Shown: positions 1 through 8,933 of the stretch, piece by piece
Numbering within the stretch: the stretch's first letter is position 1
How the letters are laid out: each line of letters begins with the position of its first letter
DNA from: Anaerolineales bacterium
Lineage (GTDB): Bacteria > Chloroflexota > Anaerolineae > Anaerolineales > UBA6663
NCBI GenBank assembly: GCA_020850595.1
Contig: JADZEK010000109.1
Coordinates: 62,001-126,000, forward strand
Length of the DNA: 64,000 nucleotides
Direction: 5' to 3'
Notes under the pieces: model-generated
Database searches by the model: none
What the model saw: the letters and a program-made list of their open reading frames with translations, nothing else
Told to the model about the DNA's origin: nothing
Program-made: the position numbers and the translations under genes

Positions 1-1435
1 CCGGGGTGTAAGGCCCCAGCTCGTCGTACGAGGTCGCGTAATCACCGGGCAGTCCGCGCCCCACGCCAAACTGGGCCACCAACAGATCGAACGCCGTCGC
101 TACCGGCACCCGCCCGTCCTTCGTCTCCACGTAGCGCACCGGAACGCCGCGCAGGTGCGTCTGCTGCTCGGCGAAGTCATAGTAGGCGACCTGCAGCACC
201 TCGTCATGCTGCTCGACAAACGACAGCGTCGGGTCTATGGGCGTCTTGTCCACGCCGTCTTCTAACTTGAGATTCCACTTGCCTTTCTCTGTCTGCCAAC
301 GGAAGCCGACCGTGCCCATAGGCATCTTCGGTTGGCCGCTGGCCTTGTCCATCATCAACAGCTTCCAGTCGCCGTTGTCTTCCTTCTCATAGCGCGTCAG
401 GCGGTTGGCGCGCAGCAACTGGCCCGCTTGATAACTCTTCCCGTCTTCGTTGGCCTGCATCTGCACCAGGAACGGCCCGTCGGTGTAGCGGGTCACGTAG
501 TCCACGAAATACGGAACCTGCCGCTTCACATAGAACTCGGTCAGAATGACGTGGTTGACCGCCATCCACAGCGCCGTGTCGGTGCCCGGCTTCACCGGGA
601 TCCACCAGTCGGAATACTTCGCTACCTGGCTCAGATCCGGCGCGATGCACACGAACTTCGTGCCCTCGTGCCGCGCTTCCGAGATGAAGTGGACGTCGGG
701 CGTGCGCGTCATGTTCGGGTTGGAACCCATGGCTACGATGTACTTGGCGTTGTACCAGTCCGCGCCCTCGCACACATCGGTCTGGTCGCCCCACACCTCG
801 GGGAATGCGTTGGGTAGGTCAGCGTACCAGTCGTAGAAGCTCATGTTCACGCCGCCAAAGAGTTGCAGGAAGCGCGATCCGGCGGCGTACGAGAGATACG
901 ACATGGCCGGGATGGGCGAAAACCCGAAGACCCGGTCTGGCCCCCACTTCTTGGCCGTATACAGGACCGAGGCGGCAATCAGCTCCTGCACCTCGTCCCA
1001 CGTCACCCGGCGGAAGCCGCCCTTGCCGCGCACCTTCTGAAAGCGGGCGCGCTTCGTCTCGTCCTCGACAATCGCGCCCCAGGCTTCCACTGGGTTGGCG
1101 TGCTTGGCTTTCGCCTCGCGCCATAGATCAATCAGCGCGCCGCGCGCATACGGATACTTGACGCGGATGGGGCTGTAGACGTACCACGAGGCCGAGATAC
1201 CGCGCTGGCAGCCGCGCGGCTCATACGGTGGCAGGTTCGGCTCGAGCAGCGGGTAATCGGTCTGCTGCATCTCCCAGGTGATGACGCCGTCCTTAACGTA
1301 GATGGCCCACGAGCACCCGCCGGTGCAGTTAACGCCGTGCGTCGAGCGGATCACGTTGTCGTGCTGCCAGCGGTTGCGGTAGAACTCCTCCCACTTGCGC
1401 GACTTCGGATTGACAATGTCCTGGATCCAACCCAT
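1..1435 (-). CDS. narG: Respiratory nitrate reductase / nitrite oxidoreductase alpha subunit, partial
   Basis: This is the catalytic molybdopterin subunit that reduces nitrate, or in some relatives oxidises nitrite, on the cytoplasmic face of the membrane. Only the first 478 residues are visible; the gene runs off the left edge (E. coli NarG is about 1,247 residues). His33, Cys37, Cys41 and Cys76 match the FS0 iron-sulfur ligands of E. coli NarG at a constant offset, and Asp206 in [10 protein letters not shown] aligns with the aspartate that binds molybdenum. No twin-arginine signal precedes the domain, so a cytoplasmic active site is expected. The start has GGGAGG eight bases upstream. It follows a diheme cytochrome gene on the same strand, and narHJI would be expected beyond the edge. 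Nitrate reductase and nitrite oxidoreductase cannot be told apart here. Confidence 0.93.
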   Translation of the reverse strand, partial: MGWIQDIVNPKSRKWEEFYRNRWQHDNVIRSTHGVNCTGGCSWAIYVKDGVITWEMQQTDYPLLEPNLPPYEPRGCQRGISASWYVYSPIRVKYPYARGALIDLWREAKAKHANPVEAWGAIVEDETKRARFQKVRGKGGFRRVTWDEVQELIAASVLYTAKKWGPDRVFGFSPIPAMSYLSYAAGSRFLQLFGGVNMSFYDWYADLPNAFPEVWGDQTDVCEGADWYNAKYIVAMGSNPNMTRTPDVHFISEARHEGTKFVCIAPDLSQVAKYSDWWIPVKPGTDTALWMAVNHVILTEFYVKRQVPYFVDYVTRYTDGPFLVQMQANEDGKSYQAGQLLRANRLTRYEKEDNGDWKLLMMDKASGQPKMPMGTVGFRWQTEKGKWNLKLEDGVDKTPIDPTLSFVEQHDEVLQVAYYDFAEQQTHLRGVPVRYVETKDGRVPVATAFDLLVAQFGVGRGLPGDYATSYDELGPYTP

Positions 1436-1459
1436 GTCAATAACCTCCCAACAACGTGG

Positions 1460-2341
1460 TTATGAGGAGATGCGCGAACGTGCCACGAGTGGACGCCGCA
1501 CGGCCACCAACCGCCGTCGCCAATAGAAGTGCGCGATGTTGAGCAGCACCAGCGTTCCGGCCAGCGCCAGCGCCGCCAACTGGCCGAGCGCCTGGATCGG
1601 CCGCCCCGACACCGAGGCTTGCTGCAAGAACGCCCAGATGTCGGCCTGCTCATCCGGCGTCAGCGGCTGGCCGCTCCAGACGGCGTTCATCGTCACCGTC
1701 GGAACTGAGTTCAAAAACTGCGCCAGACCCGCGTCGCCATACTTATTGAAGGCCGGCGTCAGGTCCGGCCCCAGCGCGCCGCCACCCAGCGCGCCGATCC
1801 CGGCGACACTATGGCAGCCCATGCAGGGCGGCCCGCCGTTCTGGAAGCGCACTGCGCCCGTGAACAGTTCCCGCCCAATGGCCGGGTCGCCTGTCGGCAG
1901 GGCGGGCTGCTGCGCGGGCAAGACCGTCGGGTTCGTCTCAAAGTAAGCAATGATCGAGGCGACCTCCGCCTCCGTCAGCGCCAGGTTGGGCATCGGAATG
2001 TTGTTATTCTCTGCCAGGAGCTGAACGGCGATGGGATCCTTGGCCGCTAACATCTGGTCGGGCGCCGATATCCATTGTGTTAGCCAGTCGCGGGTTCGCC
2101 GCGTCGTCACGTCCTTGAGGTCTGGGCCAACCAGGTGCCCTCCGCCGATGGTGTGGCAGGGCGTGCACTTCGTCTTGAAGATGGTCTCGCCGTCGCCGGC
2201 CGATTGCGCCGGAGGCTGGGCCAGCGGCTGGGCCTGCGCCAGAGCGGCGATCCCCGCTGAGACCAGGCCGACGACCAGCACGGCCGCTAGTCCCTTCACA
2301 GCCAGCCTGAGAGCCGGTTTCCAACTGCGCGCGAATGGCAT
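1460..2341 (-). CDS. Membrane-anchored diheme cytochrome c
   Basis: A 293-residue exported cytochrome c that probably passes electrons between the respiratory chain and the NarG-type enzyme encoded next. An N-terminal signal or anchor helix (about residues 15-36) is followed by two class I cytochrome c domains with heme sites CTPCH (59-63) and CMGCH (173-177). IPMPNL at 115-120 supplies a likely axial Met for the first heme, and a hydrophobic helix near residue 265 anchors the C terminus. The ATG at 2341 is chosen because AGGAGG lies just upstream; a longer reading from 2377 would run into the preceding gene. The arrangement recalls the Thermus nar operon, where the diheme NarC precedes NarG; that comparison is from memory. 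Confidence 0.88.
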   Translation of the reverse strand: MPFARSWKPALRLAVKGLAAVLVVGLVSAGIAALAQAQPLAQPPAQSAGDGETIFKTKCTPCHTIGGGHLVGPDLKDVTTRRTRDWLTQWISAPDQMLAAKDPIAVQLLAENNNIPMPNLALTEAEVASIIAYFETNPTVLPAQQPALPTGDPAIGRELFTGAVRFQNGGPPCMGCHSVAGIGALGGGALGPDLTPAFNKYGDAGLAQFLNSVPTVTMNAVWSGQPLTPDEQADIWAFLQQASVSGRPIQALGQLAALALAGTLVLLNIAHFYWRRRLVAVRRPLVARSRISS

Positions 2342-2354
2342 GGGCGCTTTCCTC

Positions 2355-2780
2355 CTAAGACTTTGAAGGCGAAACACTCGCCGTCTGCCCGATCAGCCGG
2401 CCGGCTAACCCAGGCAAGCGGCGGATGGCTCCAATCAGATCAGCGCGACGCGCTGGCAGCGTCCAGGAGGTGTACAGGCGAATGGTGTCTTGCTTCAACC
2501 CCACGCGAATGGCCGGCACATCCGGCCATTGCTCCAGCAGCCGGGCGGTCAAGGAGGCTGAACTCCCGGCCTCGTCTGCCTCTTCTGCGATCAGCATGAC
2601 ATCCGGCTTATTCGCCATCGCCCACTCCAGCACCGCCGCCTCCACCACCAGCGGGCCGATCAATTCAATATCCTCCACCTCGCCCAGAATAGCCTTCAGG
2701 CCTTCGCCCAATAGCGACCGGGTGCACAACAACAAGACTCGTCGTCTGTGTCCGCGCGGCCTTTTGGTCTTTCTCGGCAT
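2355..2780 (-). CDS. Degenerate receiver-like protein
   Basis: A 141-residue protein with the alternating strand/helix pattern of a response-regulator receiver: VLLLC at the first strand, GLKAILGEVEDIELIG, then PDVMLIAEE where the phosphoacceptor region should be. The usual acidic pair after strand 1 is replaced by CTRS, and no convincing phosphorylatable Asp follows strand 3. There is no DNA-binding domain. It heads the transcription unit leading into the cytochrome and narG-like genes and lies just downstream of the NarXL-like pair, so a regulatory or assembly role for the nar locus is plausible but unproven. The coding sequence is well formed and fits tightly between neighbours, so I consider it real. 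Confidence 0.7.
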   Translation of the reverse strand: MPRKTKRPRGHRRRVLLLCTRSLLGEGLKAILGEVEDIELIGPLVVEAAVLEWAMANKPDVMLIAEEADEAGSSASLTARLLEQWPDVPAIRVGLKQDTIRLYTSWTLPARRADLIGAIRRLPGLAGRLIGQTASVSPSKS

Positions 2781-2869
2781 GGCTCAACTACCTGATGCAA
2801 TTTGGCGCCTATCCACAATACGACCAAGATCGGTCCGGCTCAATCCTTCGCCGCCGGAGATCGGGAATG

Positions 2870-2899
2870 AAAAAATGAGCGATCTTTCGATCGCTCATT
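2870..2899 (-). terminator. Rho-independent terminator of the two-component operon
   Basis: On the minus strand an 11-bp perfect stem (AATGAGCGATC with GATCGCTCATT) closes on a GAAA tetraloop and runs directly into a six-T tract. It lies about 40 bases after the response regulator stop codon and would separate the kinase/regulator unit from the downstream nar-type unit. It is the only hairpin in the window with a proper T tract. Confidence 0.88.
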
Positions 2900-2937
2900 G
2901 GGGCAAAAGAATTAGTTCTAAGCGTGCGAGGATGAGG

Positions 2938-3600
2938 TCAGGCGGCGCCCGTCCGGCTGCCGCGCCGCGCATAGCGCGCGGCCTCGCGCCGGCTGCTCAC
3001 GTGTAGTTTCGCCAGGATATTGCGCATATGGCTCTTGACCGTGTTCAAGCTGAGCTGCAAGGTCTCGGCGATCTCCTTGTCGGTGGCCCGCTCGGCCACC
3101 AGGCTGAGCACCTCCTGCTCGCGGCGAGTCAGGGTTGGGCTGTCCTGCCCGTGGGCGTCACCCGCCTGCTGGCCCAACCGCCGAAACTCCTCCAACATGC
3201 GCCCAGCCAGTGCCGGCGTGATGGCGGCCTCGCCCCGCAGCGCCCCGCGGAGCAAATCCACCATCTCATGCGAGCGGATGCTCTTGAGCAGATAGCCCTG
3301 CGCGCCGCTCCGAATGGCCTCAAACAGCTTCTCCTCGTCGTCCCGCACGGTGAGCATCACCACCCGCGTCGCCGGGACTTCTTGCTTGATCTGCTGTGTG
3401 GCCTCGATGCCGTCCATGCCGCGCATCTGCACATCCATCAGGACCAGGTCTGGGGCTAGCTCACGCGCTTTGACGATGGCCTCCAGGCCGTCGCTGGCTT
3501 CGCTCACCACTTCGAAGTCGGGTTGGGCGGCCAGGATGCCCGCCAGCCCCTCGCGAAACAGGGCATGGTCGTCGGCCAATAAGACCCGGATCCGTTGCAT
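2938..3600 (-). CDS. narL: NarL/FixJ-family response regulator
   Basis: A 220-residue two-component transcription factor. The receiver domain (about 1-120) has the acidic pair D10-D11, phosphoacceptor D56 in LVLMDVQM and the conserved Lys in YLLKS. A LuxR-type helix-turn-helix occupies about 150-205 (LTRREQEVLSLV through LNTVKSHMRNILAKL). It starts two bases after the stop of the histidine kinase gene, so the two are co-transcribed and probably a cognate pair. Lying immediately upstream of the cytochrome/narG genes, it most likely controls nitrate or nitrite respiration; this is inferred from position and from the P-box-like motif of the partner kinase. Confidence 0.92.
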   Translation of the reverse strand: MQRIRVLLADDHALFREGLAGILAAQPDFEVVSEASDGLEAIVKARELAPDLVLMDVQMRGMDGIEATQQIKQEVPATRVVMLTVRDDEEKLFEAIRSGAQGYLLKSIRSHEMVDLLRGALRGEAAITPALAGRMLEEFRRLGQQAGDAHGQDSPTLTRREQEVLSLVAERATDKEIAETLQLSLNTVKSHMRNILAKLHVSSRREAARYARRGSRTGAA

Positions 3601-3602
3601 GC

Positions 3603-5576
3603 TCAGCCCGCCTCAAGCGCGGCCGGTTGTGCCTCGTCCAGGGCCGCCGCCAACGGCCAGGTCAGGCTGACGCGCGTGCCTTGCCCCGGCGCAGAATGAA
3701 CCGTTAGCTGTCCGCCCAGGCGGGCCGCGCGGGCGCGCATGATGCTCAGGCCGAAGTGGCTGCCGCCCTCGGCTGGAGGGGCGTTGGGGTTGATCCCCCG
3801 CCCGTCATCTTCCACGATCACGGCCGCTTCCGTCTCCCGCTGTTCCAAGCGCAGCGCGACGTGCTCCGCCTCCGCATGGCGCCATGCATTCAGCAGCGCC
3901 TCGCGCACCACGCGCAGCACCTGCTCGCTCTCAGCCGGAGGCAAAAACAGGGGCCGGGGAGGCAGCGTGAAGGTCACTGGCGCGCTGTTGCCGGTAGGAG
4001 CTTGCGCCAACTCAGTCAACTGCTCTTGTAGGGCATGCCGGCGCGTAGCGACCTCCTGCAGGGTCGCAATGACCTGGCGCGTCTCACGCGAAGCCTGAGC
4101 AATAACGTCGCGCACGCGGTCCAGTACGTCGGCCACCTCGGCGCCACGCCCGTCCTCGGCCAGTTCCGCGGCTTCGCCGGCCTTCAGTTCGAGGTAGCTC
4201 AGCGTCTGCGCCACGCCGTCGTGCATGTCCGAGGCAATCCGCTGACGCTCTTCCAGCATCGCCACGCGCTCCGCCTGCTCATACAGGCGCGCATTCTCCA
4301 GGGCAACTGCCACTGGGTCAGCCAGTTTTGTGAGCAGGCCGATGGCCTCCGGCGAAAAGGCCATGGCTCGCTGGCTGCCAACACACAGCGCGCCGATGAC
4401 GCGCTGGCCGACCCGCAGCGGCGCGGCCAGTTGGCTCCTCCGATAGGGCGCGGCCAGGATGTCACACGCGCCCGGGCAGCCGTTGCCCCCGCACATCACT
4501 GCCCGGTTGGCCGCCAGCACCGCTCTGGCGGCCGGGGCCTCGGCCGAGAGACGGTCTGTGGTCACGATCTCCAGCGGGCCGCTGACCGACTGCAAATTCA
4601 ATACCTGCCCGGTGTTATCGAGCAGGCACAACGCAGCTACATCGCTGCCCAGAAGCTCCCTGGCCTTGTCCGTCACCGAACGCAGGATGTGATTGATGTC
4701 CAGGCGCGAGGTGATCTCCCGGCTGATCTCATACAGAGCCGACAGTTCTCGAGTGCGCTGGGCGACCCGGCCTTCCAGTTCCCCGGCCCAGGCCCTGTGG
4801 GCCTCCTGTGAAGCGCGCAGTTGCGTGCGCATACCATCCAGGCTGCGCGACAGGGCCAGCGCCTCGCTGGAACCCCGCGCCCGGACGGGGGTGCTCAGGT
4901 CTCCCCGTCCAATGCGCTCGGCCGCGTCTGAAAGCTGCTGGAGCGGGCCGATGATGCGGCCTTGCGTGACCAGGGCCCCAATCGCCAAGAGCGTGAGTGC
5001 GCTCACGAAAAAGATAAGCTGCATCTGCTGCAGCCGGGCCACCTTCTGCGCCGAGGCGGCTTCGAACTGGCTGACGACGACATCCGCCTTCTGCGCCAGG
5101 TCGGGGGCCAGTGCCTCCACTGTCTCCCGCGCCGCCCCGAACTCGGCGCTCCCCGGCGCGGAAGCCAGGACGACCTCCAGGTTAGCGTGGTAGGCCTCCC
5201 AGGCCTGCTCGACCTGTCGCAGGCTGGCCTGGATATCCGGGTCCAGAGCCACCGGCACATCCACCGTTTGATCAGGCCCCAGCGGCGCCGCCCCGCCGTG
5301 CATCAATGCCTCCAGGCTGGCTTCAAAGATGCCGGCTGCCTCCGGCAAGGCCCACCGATGCGTCTCACTCTCCTCGCTCCCCAGCACATCCTTCGTCATT
5401 TGCTGAATCAGCATTCGCTGCCGGCCCGCCACGTTGATGACGAGGGCATCGCTCGTCTGGGTCCTGATCGCCAGGAACATCGCCAGGACCGAGCCGCTCA
5501 CGAGGAAGAAGAAGCCCACAAAGATGACGCCGAGTTGAACGCGCAGAGAATGCATATCCGCACCCGCGGGGAGCAA
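3603..5576 (-). CDS. narX: NarX-like sensor histidine kinase with GAF domain
   Basis: A 657-residue membrane sensor kinase. Order: TM1 (about 14-37), a PilJ/NarX-type periplasmic helical domain with INVAGRQRMLIQQM (47-60) resembling the nitrate-binding P-box, TM2 (about 186-205), HAMP (206-258), coiled coil, GAF (about 290-435), HisKA_3 with phosphoacceptor H452 in the sequence SDMHDG, and an HATPase domain with DDGRG at 590-594. The GAF domain contains C362, C367 and C371, which could hold a redox centre. The TTG at 5576 has a GAGAGA purine run upstream; an ATG at 5555 is an alternative with little effect on the protein. The NarL-like gene follows two bases later. Confidence 0.9.
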   Translation of the reverse strand: MLPAGADMHSLRVQLGVIFVGFFFLVSGSVLAMFLAIRTQTSDALVINVAGRQRMLIQQMTKDVLGSEESETHRWALPEAAGIFEASLEALMHGGAAPLGPDQTVDVPVALDPDIQASLRQVEQAWEAYHANLEVVLASAPGSAEFGAARETVEALAPDLAQKADVVVSQFEAASAQKVARLQQMQLIFFVSALTLLAIGALVTQGRIIGPLQQLSDAAERIGRGDLSTPVRARGSSEALALSRSLDGMRTQLRASQEAHRAWAGELEGRVAQRTRELSALYEISREITSRLDINHILRSVTDKARELLGSDVAALCLLDNTGQVLNLQSVSGPLEIVTTDRLSAEAPAARAVLAANRAVMCGGNGCPGACDILAAPYRRSQLAAPLRVGQRVIGALCVGSQRAMAFSPEAIGLLTKLADPVAVALENARLYEQAERVAMLEERQRIASDMHDGVAQTLSYLELKAGEAAELAEDGRGAEVADVLDRVRDVIAQASRETRQVIATLQEVATRRHALQEQLTELAQAPTGNSAPVTFTLPPRPLFLPPAESEQVLRVVREALLNAWRHAEAEHVALRLEQRETEAAVIVEDDGRGINPNAPPAEGGSHFGLSIMRARAARLGGQLTVHSAPGQGTRVSLTWPLAAALDEAQPAALEAG

Positions 5577-5834
5577 CTGTCTCTCTCAATACTATTGCGA
5601 TCAGCCCAAAATGCCAAGTCAGAGCCTTGCTGCCCAGGCCCGCTAGCGCCGATCACGCTGCCGGCTGCCCGCGCGCCCCTGGTTGGTGCGGAACGGCCCT
5701 GTTGTGCGGCCGGCACAAGACCGCCCCTGGAAGCCTGTTCCCCAGCCCATAGATTCAACCCGCCCCGTCGCCTATCATCAACTGCATTGGCCGGGCGCCG
5801 TAGCCCAGGCCGCTTAAGCGCGAAGGAGCCTCGC

Positions 5835-7142
5835 ATGGGACTGCCCAGCCACGTGGAATACTTGATCATCGGCGCCGGCGTGCACGGCTTGTCTACCGCC
5901 TATCACCTGGCCAAGTACCTCCGGGCCCAGGGCCGGCAGCCCGACATCCTGGTCATCGAGAAGACCGGCATCGCCGCCGGCGCCTCCGGCGTGGCCTGCG
6001 GCAATGTCCGCTGCAATTACTTTCAGGAGCCGATGACGCGCCTGATGATGCATTGCATGGACATCTGGGAGGCTGATCCCGACCTCCTGGCTTATAACTC
6101 GGTCGGCTATCTGACGGCCTCTTTCGCGCCGATGCGCCCCGGGTTGGAAGCCATCCACCAGCGGCACCAATCGCTCGGCTACCCTTCCACCCTGGTCGTT
6201 GGGCCGCAGGCCGTCAACCGTTACCTGAAGGGCATCTTCTGGGATTGGCAGGCCGAAGGCATCGAGGCCGTGCTGCACGAGCACCGCGGCGGTTACGCCT
6301 GGAGCCGGCAGGCCATCCACGGCCTGGCCATCAAAGCTGAGAACCGTGATGCGCGCATCGTCATCGGCCCCACCGTCACTGGCTTTCAGTTCAACACGGC
6401 CGGCGAGGTGACCACGGTTGAAACCGACCTGGGCAACATTCAGGTCGGGCACGTCATCGTCGGCGTGGGGCCGTGGATTGACCAGCTCTGGCAGATGCTG
6501 GAACTGCCCGGTGAGGTGCCCGACCCACATCACCCTGGGCAATTGACCCGGCTGTGGCGCTACTTGGCGCTGCAGGAGGGCGAGATTGACGTAAACCCCT
6601 ACCTCCACATCTCCAATGACGGGCGACGTCCGCCCGTGCTGCACGTGGATAGCGATGTGCCGCTGTACAGTGAAGCTGGCCGTCTGATCTGGGACAAGCC
6701 CTGGGGCATCTACGTCAAGCGTGACAAGCACACGGTCCAGGGTGGCGCCGTGCCGAAAGAAGTCGGCGACGACTGCCGGCTGGAGCCGTATGGCTCGCGC
6801 AGCCCCTACTATTGCGTGGGCGACGACTTTTACGACCTCTGGGTCGCCTCGCTCGCGCACTGCCTCAAGCGCTATGAAGGCGCCCGCCGGTTCGCCTCGC
6901 GGCGGCCCTCCGGTGGCGTCGGTGCCTTCAGCGTAGACAACTTTCCCGTGTTCGACTTCATGCGGCCCAACGTCTACGTGATTGCCGATTCCAACCATGG
7001 GTTCAAAATGATCGGCGTCGGGGAGCAGGTGGCGCGCCTATTGACCGGCCAACGGGCCGACCTGCTCGAACCCTTCCGGTTCCAACGCTTCGCCGAAGCA
7101 AAAGCGCTGCCCAAATCGAACGCGCCTTTCCCCTGGATGTAG
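5835..7142 (+). CDS. FAD-dependent oxidoreductase, DAO / sarcosine-dimethylglycine oxidase-like
   Basis: A 435-residue flavoenzyme of the D-amino-acid-oxidase fold. The FAD-binding motif GAGVHG is at 13-18, and the C-terminal SNHGFKMIGVG is typical of enzymes oxidising N-methylated amino acids such as sarcosine. A soluble cytoplasmic enzyme is expected; no signal peptide is present. The ATG at 5835 follows GAAGGAG. The reading frame is open for nearly 900 bases upstream, but that part is antisense to the kinase gene and is ignored. It is followed by a PucR regulator and corrinoid methyl-transfer genes, suggesting a role in demethylating amines or betaines. The exact substrate is unknown. Confidence 0.85.
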   Translation: MGLPSHVEYLIIGAGVHGLSTAYHLAKYLRAQGRQPDILVIEKTGIAAGASGVACGNVRCNYFQEPMTRLMMHCMDIWEADPDLLAYNSVGYLTASFAPMRPGLEAIHQRHQSLGYPSTLVVGPQAVNRYLKGIFWDWQAEGIEAVLHEHRGGYAWSRQAIHGLAIKAENRDARIVIGPTVTGFQFNTAGEVTTVETDLGNIQVGHVIVGVGPWIDQLWQMLELPGEVPDPHHPGQLTRLWRYLALQEGEIDVNPYLHISNDGRRPPVLHVDSDVPLYSEAGRLIWDKPWGIYVKRDKHTVQGGAVPKEVGDDCRLEPYGSRSPYYCVGDDFYDLWVASLAHCLKRYEGARRFASRRPSGGVGAFSVDNFPVFDFMRPNVYVIADSNHGFKMIGVGEQVARLLTGQRADLLEPFRFQRFAEAKALPKSNAPFPWM

Positions 7143-7178
7143 CCTCGGTCGCTCGTCCTCCCGACCAGCCCCGCCCTG

Positions 7179-7201
7179 GCTTGACAGCGCGTAAGTCAAG
7201 C
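7179..7201. promoter_or_regulatory. Inverted repeat over a TTGACA box upstream of the PucR gene
   Basis: A 7-bp perfect inverted repeat (GCTTGAC, nine bases, GTCAAGC) overlaps a consensus -35 box TTGACA at 7181-7186. The spacing to the ATG at 7216 suits a promoter with a very short leader, though the -10 (CACACT, 7204-7209) is poor. The placement suggests an autoregulatory operator for the PucR protein. Confidence 0.5.
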
Positions 7202-7215
7202 GCCACACTGGGGTC

Positions 7216-8841
7216 ATGTTCAGCTTGCGGGAAGCGCTGCAATACCCGTGTCTGTCGCGCGCGCGCGTCGTGGCCGGCGCTGCCGGGCTTGGCCAGGTGG
7301 TGCGGCGCGTCCACGTCGTTGACATCCCCGACGCCAACTACGCCTGGGGGCAGGGCGGTTTGCTGCTCACCGCCGGCTATGGGCTGAAAGACAGCCCCGA
7401 ACGTCAGGCGGCTTTCATCCCCACGCTCGTCAAGCGCGGCCTGGTTGGTCTGGTGCTTTCCGTCGGCTGGTATTTCAGCGAAACGCCCGCCGCCATCTGC
7501 GCCGCGGCCGAGGCGCACGGCTTTCCCGTGATCGAAGTGCCGCCCGAAGTGGAGTTCATCGCCATCACCGAGCAGCTCCACGCCGCCCTGGTCAACCATC
7601 AGTTTGCCCTCAAAGAACGCTCGGCGGGCATCCACCGCCACTTGACGCAGCAGGTGCTGCAAGGCAGCTCGCTGGCGGCGGTGACCACCACCCTCGCCCA
7701 GCTCCTGCAGCGCTCGGTGCTGATCGAAAGCCCCGCCTGTGACGTGCTGGCCGCCGCCCAGGCCGGTCCGGCTGACCAGGACTATTTGCAAGCCGTCGAA
7801 ACCCGCCGAACGCCGTCCGGCCGCGCACAGAGGTTGCGTCGGCGCGGCCTCTATGCCGACCTGCGGCAGAAACCCCGCGCCATGCGCCTCAGTCCCGCGC
7901 CCGATTTGGGCTGGACGATGGAGCGCATCGTTGCCCCGATCCTCGTCGCCGGCGAAGTTCACGGCTATCTCTGGGTCGTCGCCGGCGACCGGCCCCTGAC
8001 CGACCTGGACGACCTGGTCGCCGACCAGGCCGCTACCGTGACCGCCCTCGTGATGATGCGCGAACTGGCGGTGCGTGATGCCCAGCAGACCCTGCGCGGC
8101 GACTTCCTCAGCCAGCTCCTCTCGGGCCGTGAGCCTGACAGCGCCCTGCACGAGCAGGCCCGGGCCTTAAACTACCGCTGCGATCAGCCCCACCAGGTAA
8201 TCGTCATCTTGTCGCCGCCGGAGAATGGCGCCGCCGCGGCCCAGTTGGCCGTCCGTTTGGATCAGCGCCTTCACGATATCAGCAGCAACAGCCTGGTGGT
8301 GCTGCGCGAGCACGCCGTCGCCCTCCTCGTCGAAGCGAAGGCCAACAGCACCGGCCAGGCCATCGCCGCTCAATTGTTGGCTGACCTTCGCTACCCCCAT
8401 CTACCCCTGTCCATCGGGGTCGGCCAGGTGCACGCCGAAGACCGCTCGCTGCGCCGGTCTTACGAAGAAGCTCAAGAAGCCGCCGAAATCGGCCTGCGCC
8501 TGGGGCCGCCCGCGCGCCTGACGTGCTTTTGGGAGCTGGGGCTGTTGGATTGGCTCTACCGCCTCAGCCCCGCAGTCCTGGCTGGCAGCCCTTACCTGGC
8601 GATGGTCGAAGCCCTGGCCGAACATGACCGGCGCGCCAACGGTGGTCTCGTTCGCACCCTAGAGGCTTATCTCGACGCGGGCGGCGCGCTGGCGCAGGCG
8701 GCCGAACGCCTCACGGTGCACCGCAACACCATCCTCTACCGCCTCAGCCGCATCGAAGCCATCATCGCCCTAGACCTGGATAACGTGGAGCAGCGGCTGA
8801 ACCTCCACGTCGCCCTCAAAGCCTACCATCTGAAACGCTGA
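7216..8841 (+). CDS. PucR-family transcriptional regulator
   Basis: A 541-residue regulator. Residues 1-130 form the PucR N-terminal ligand-sensing domain, including QGGLLLTAGYGL and RGLVGLVLSVG. The middle part (about 250-430) is the CdaR/GGDEF-like region with LSIGVG, and residues 486-515 are the C-terminal helix-turn-helix (LTVHRNTILYRLSRIEA). Family members control purine, GABA or other amine catabolism. It sits between an amine-oxidase-like flavoenzyme and a corrinoid activator/methyltransferase cluster, so it probably senses the methylated amine or a product. An inverted repeat overlapping its -35 box suggests autoregulation. The start is ATG 7216 with only a weak GGGG ribosome-binding site. 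Confidence 0.92.
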   Translation: MFSLREALQYPCLSRARVVAGAAGLGQVVRRVHVVDIPDANYAWGQGGLLLTAGYGLKDSPERQAAFIPTLVKRGLVGLVLSVGWYFSETPAAICAAAEAHGFPVIEVPPEVEFIAITEQLHAALVNHQFALKERSAGIHRHLTQQVLQGSSLAAVTTTLAQLLQRSVLIESPACDVLAAAQAGPADQDYLQAVETRRTPSGRAQRLRRRGLYADLRQKPRAMRLSPAPDLGWTMERIVAPILVAGEVHGYLWVVAGDRPLTDLDDLVADQAATVTALVMMRELAVRDAQQTLRGDFLSQLLSGREPDSALHEQARALNYRCDQPHQVIVILSPPENGAAAAQLAVRLDQRLHDISSNSLVVLREHAVALLVEAKANSTGQAIAAQLLADLRYPHLPLSIGVGQVHAEDRSLRRSYEEAQEAAEIGLRLGPPARLTCFWELGLLDWLYRLSPAVLAGSPYLAMVEALAEHDRRANGGLVRTLEAYLDAGGALAQAAERLTVHRNTILYRLSRIEAIIALDLDNVEQRLNLHVALKAYHLKR

Positions 8842-8849
8842 CCGAAACT

Positions 8850-8866
8850 TTGTGCCTGGCGCACAA
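8850..8866. promoter_or_regulatory. Inverted repeat between pucR and the RACE gene
   Basis: TTGTGC, five bases, GCACAA form a perfect 6-bp inverted repeat starting nine bases after the pucR stop codon and about 55 bases upstream of a TATAAT box. With no T tract it is more likely an operator for the RACE promoter than a terminator. It is too short to be decisive. Confidence 0.35.
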
Positions 8867-8920
8867 CCGCGACCGGCAAAAGTTGGCTTCCAGTCCAGTC
8901 CCGCCCAGACTCAGGTGCCC

Positions 8921-8926
8921 TATAAT
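8921..8926 (+). promoter_or_regulatory. Consensus -10 box TATAAT for the RACE gene
   Basis: A perfect TATAAT ends seven bases before the ATG at 8934. A transcript starting about seven bases downstream would begin at or next to the start codon, suggesting a leaderless mRNA. No convincing -35 is seen, and there is no purine-rich ribosome-binding site before the ATG, in agreement with leaderless initiation. Confidence 0.55.
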
Positions 8927-8933
8927 CAGCGCC

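Noticed and set aside
4962-5834. Upstream extension of the FAD oxidoreductase frame
   Set aside because: It lies antisense to the kinase gene; the FAD motif begins right after the ATG at 5835, which has its own ribosome-binding site.
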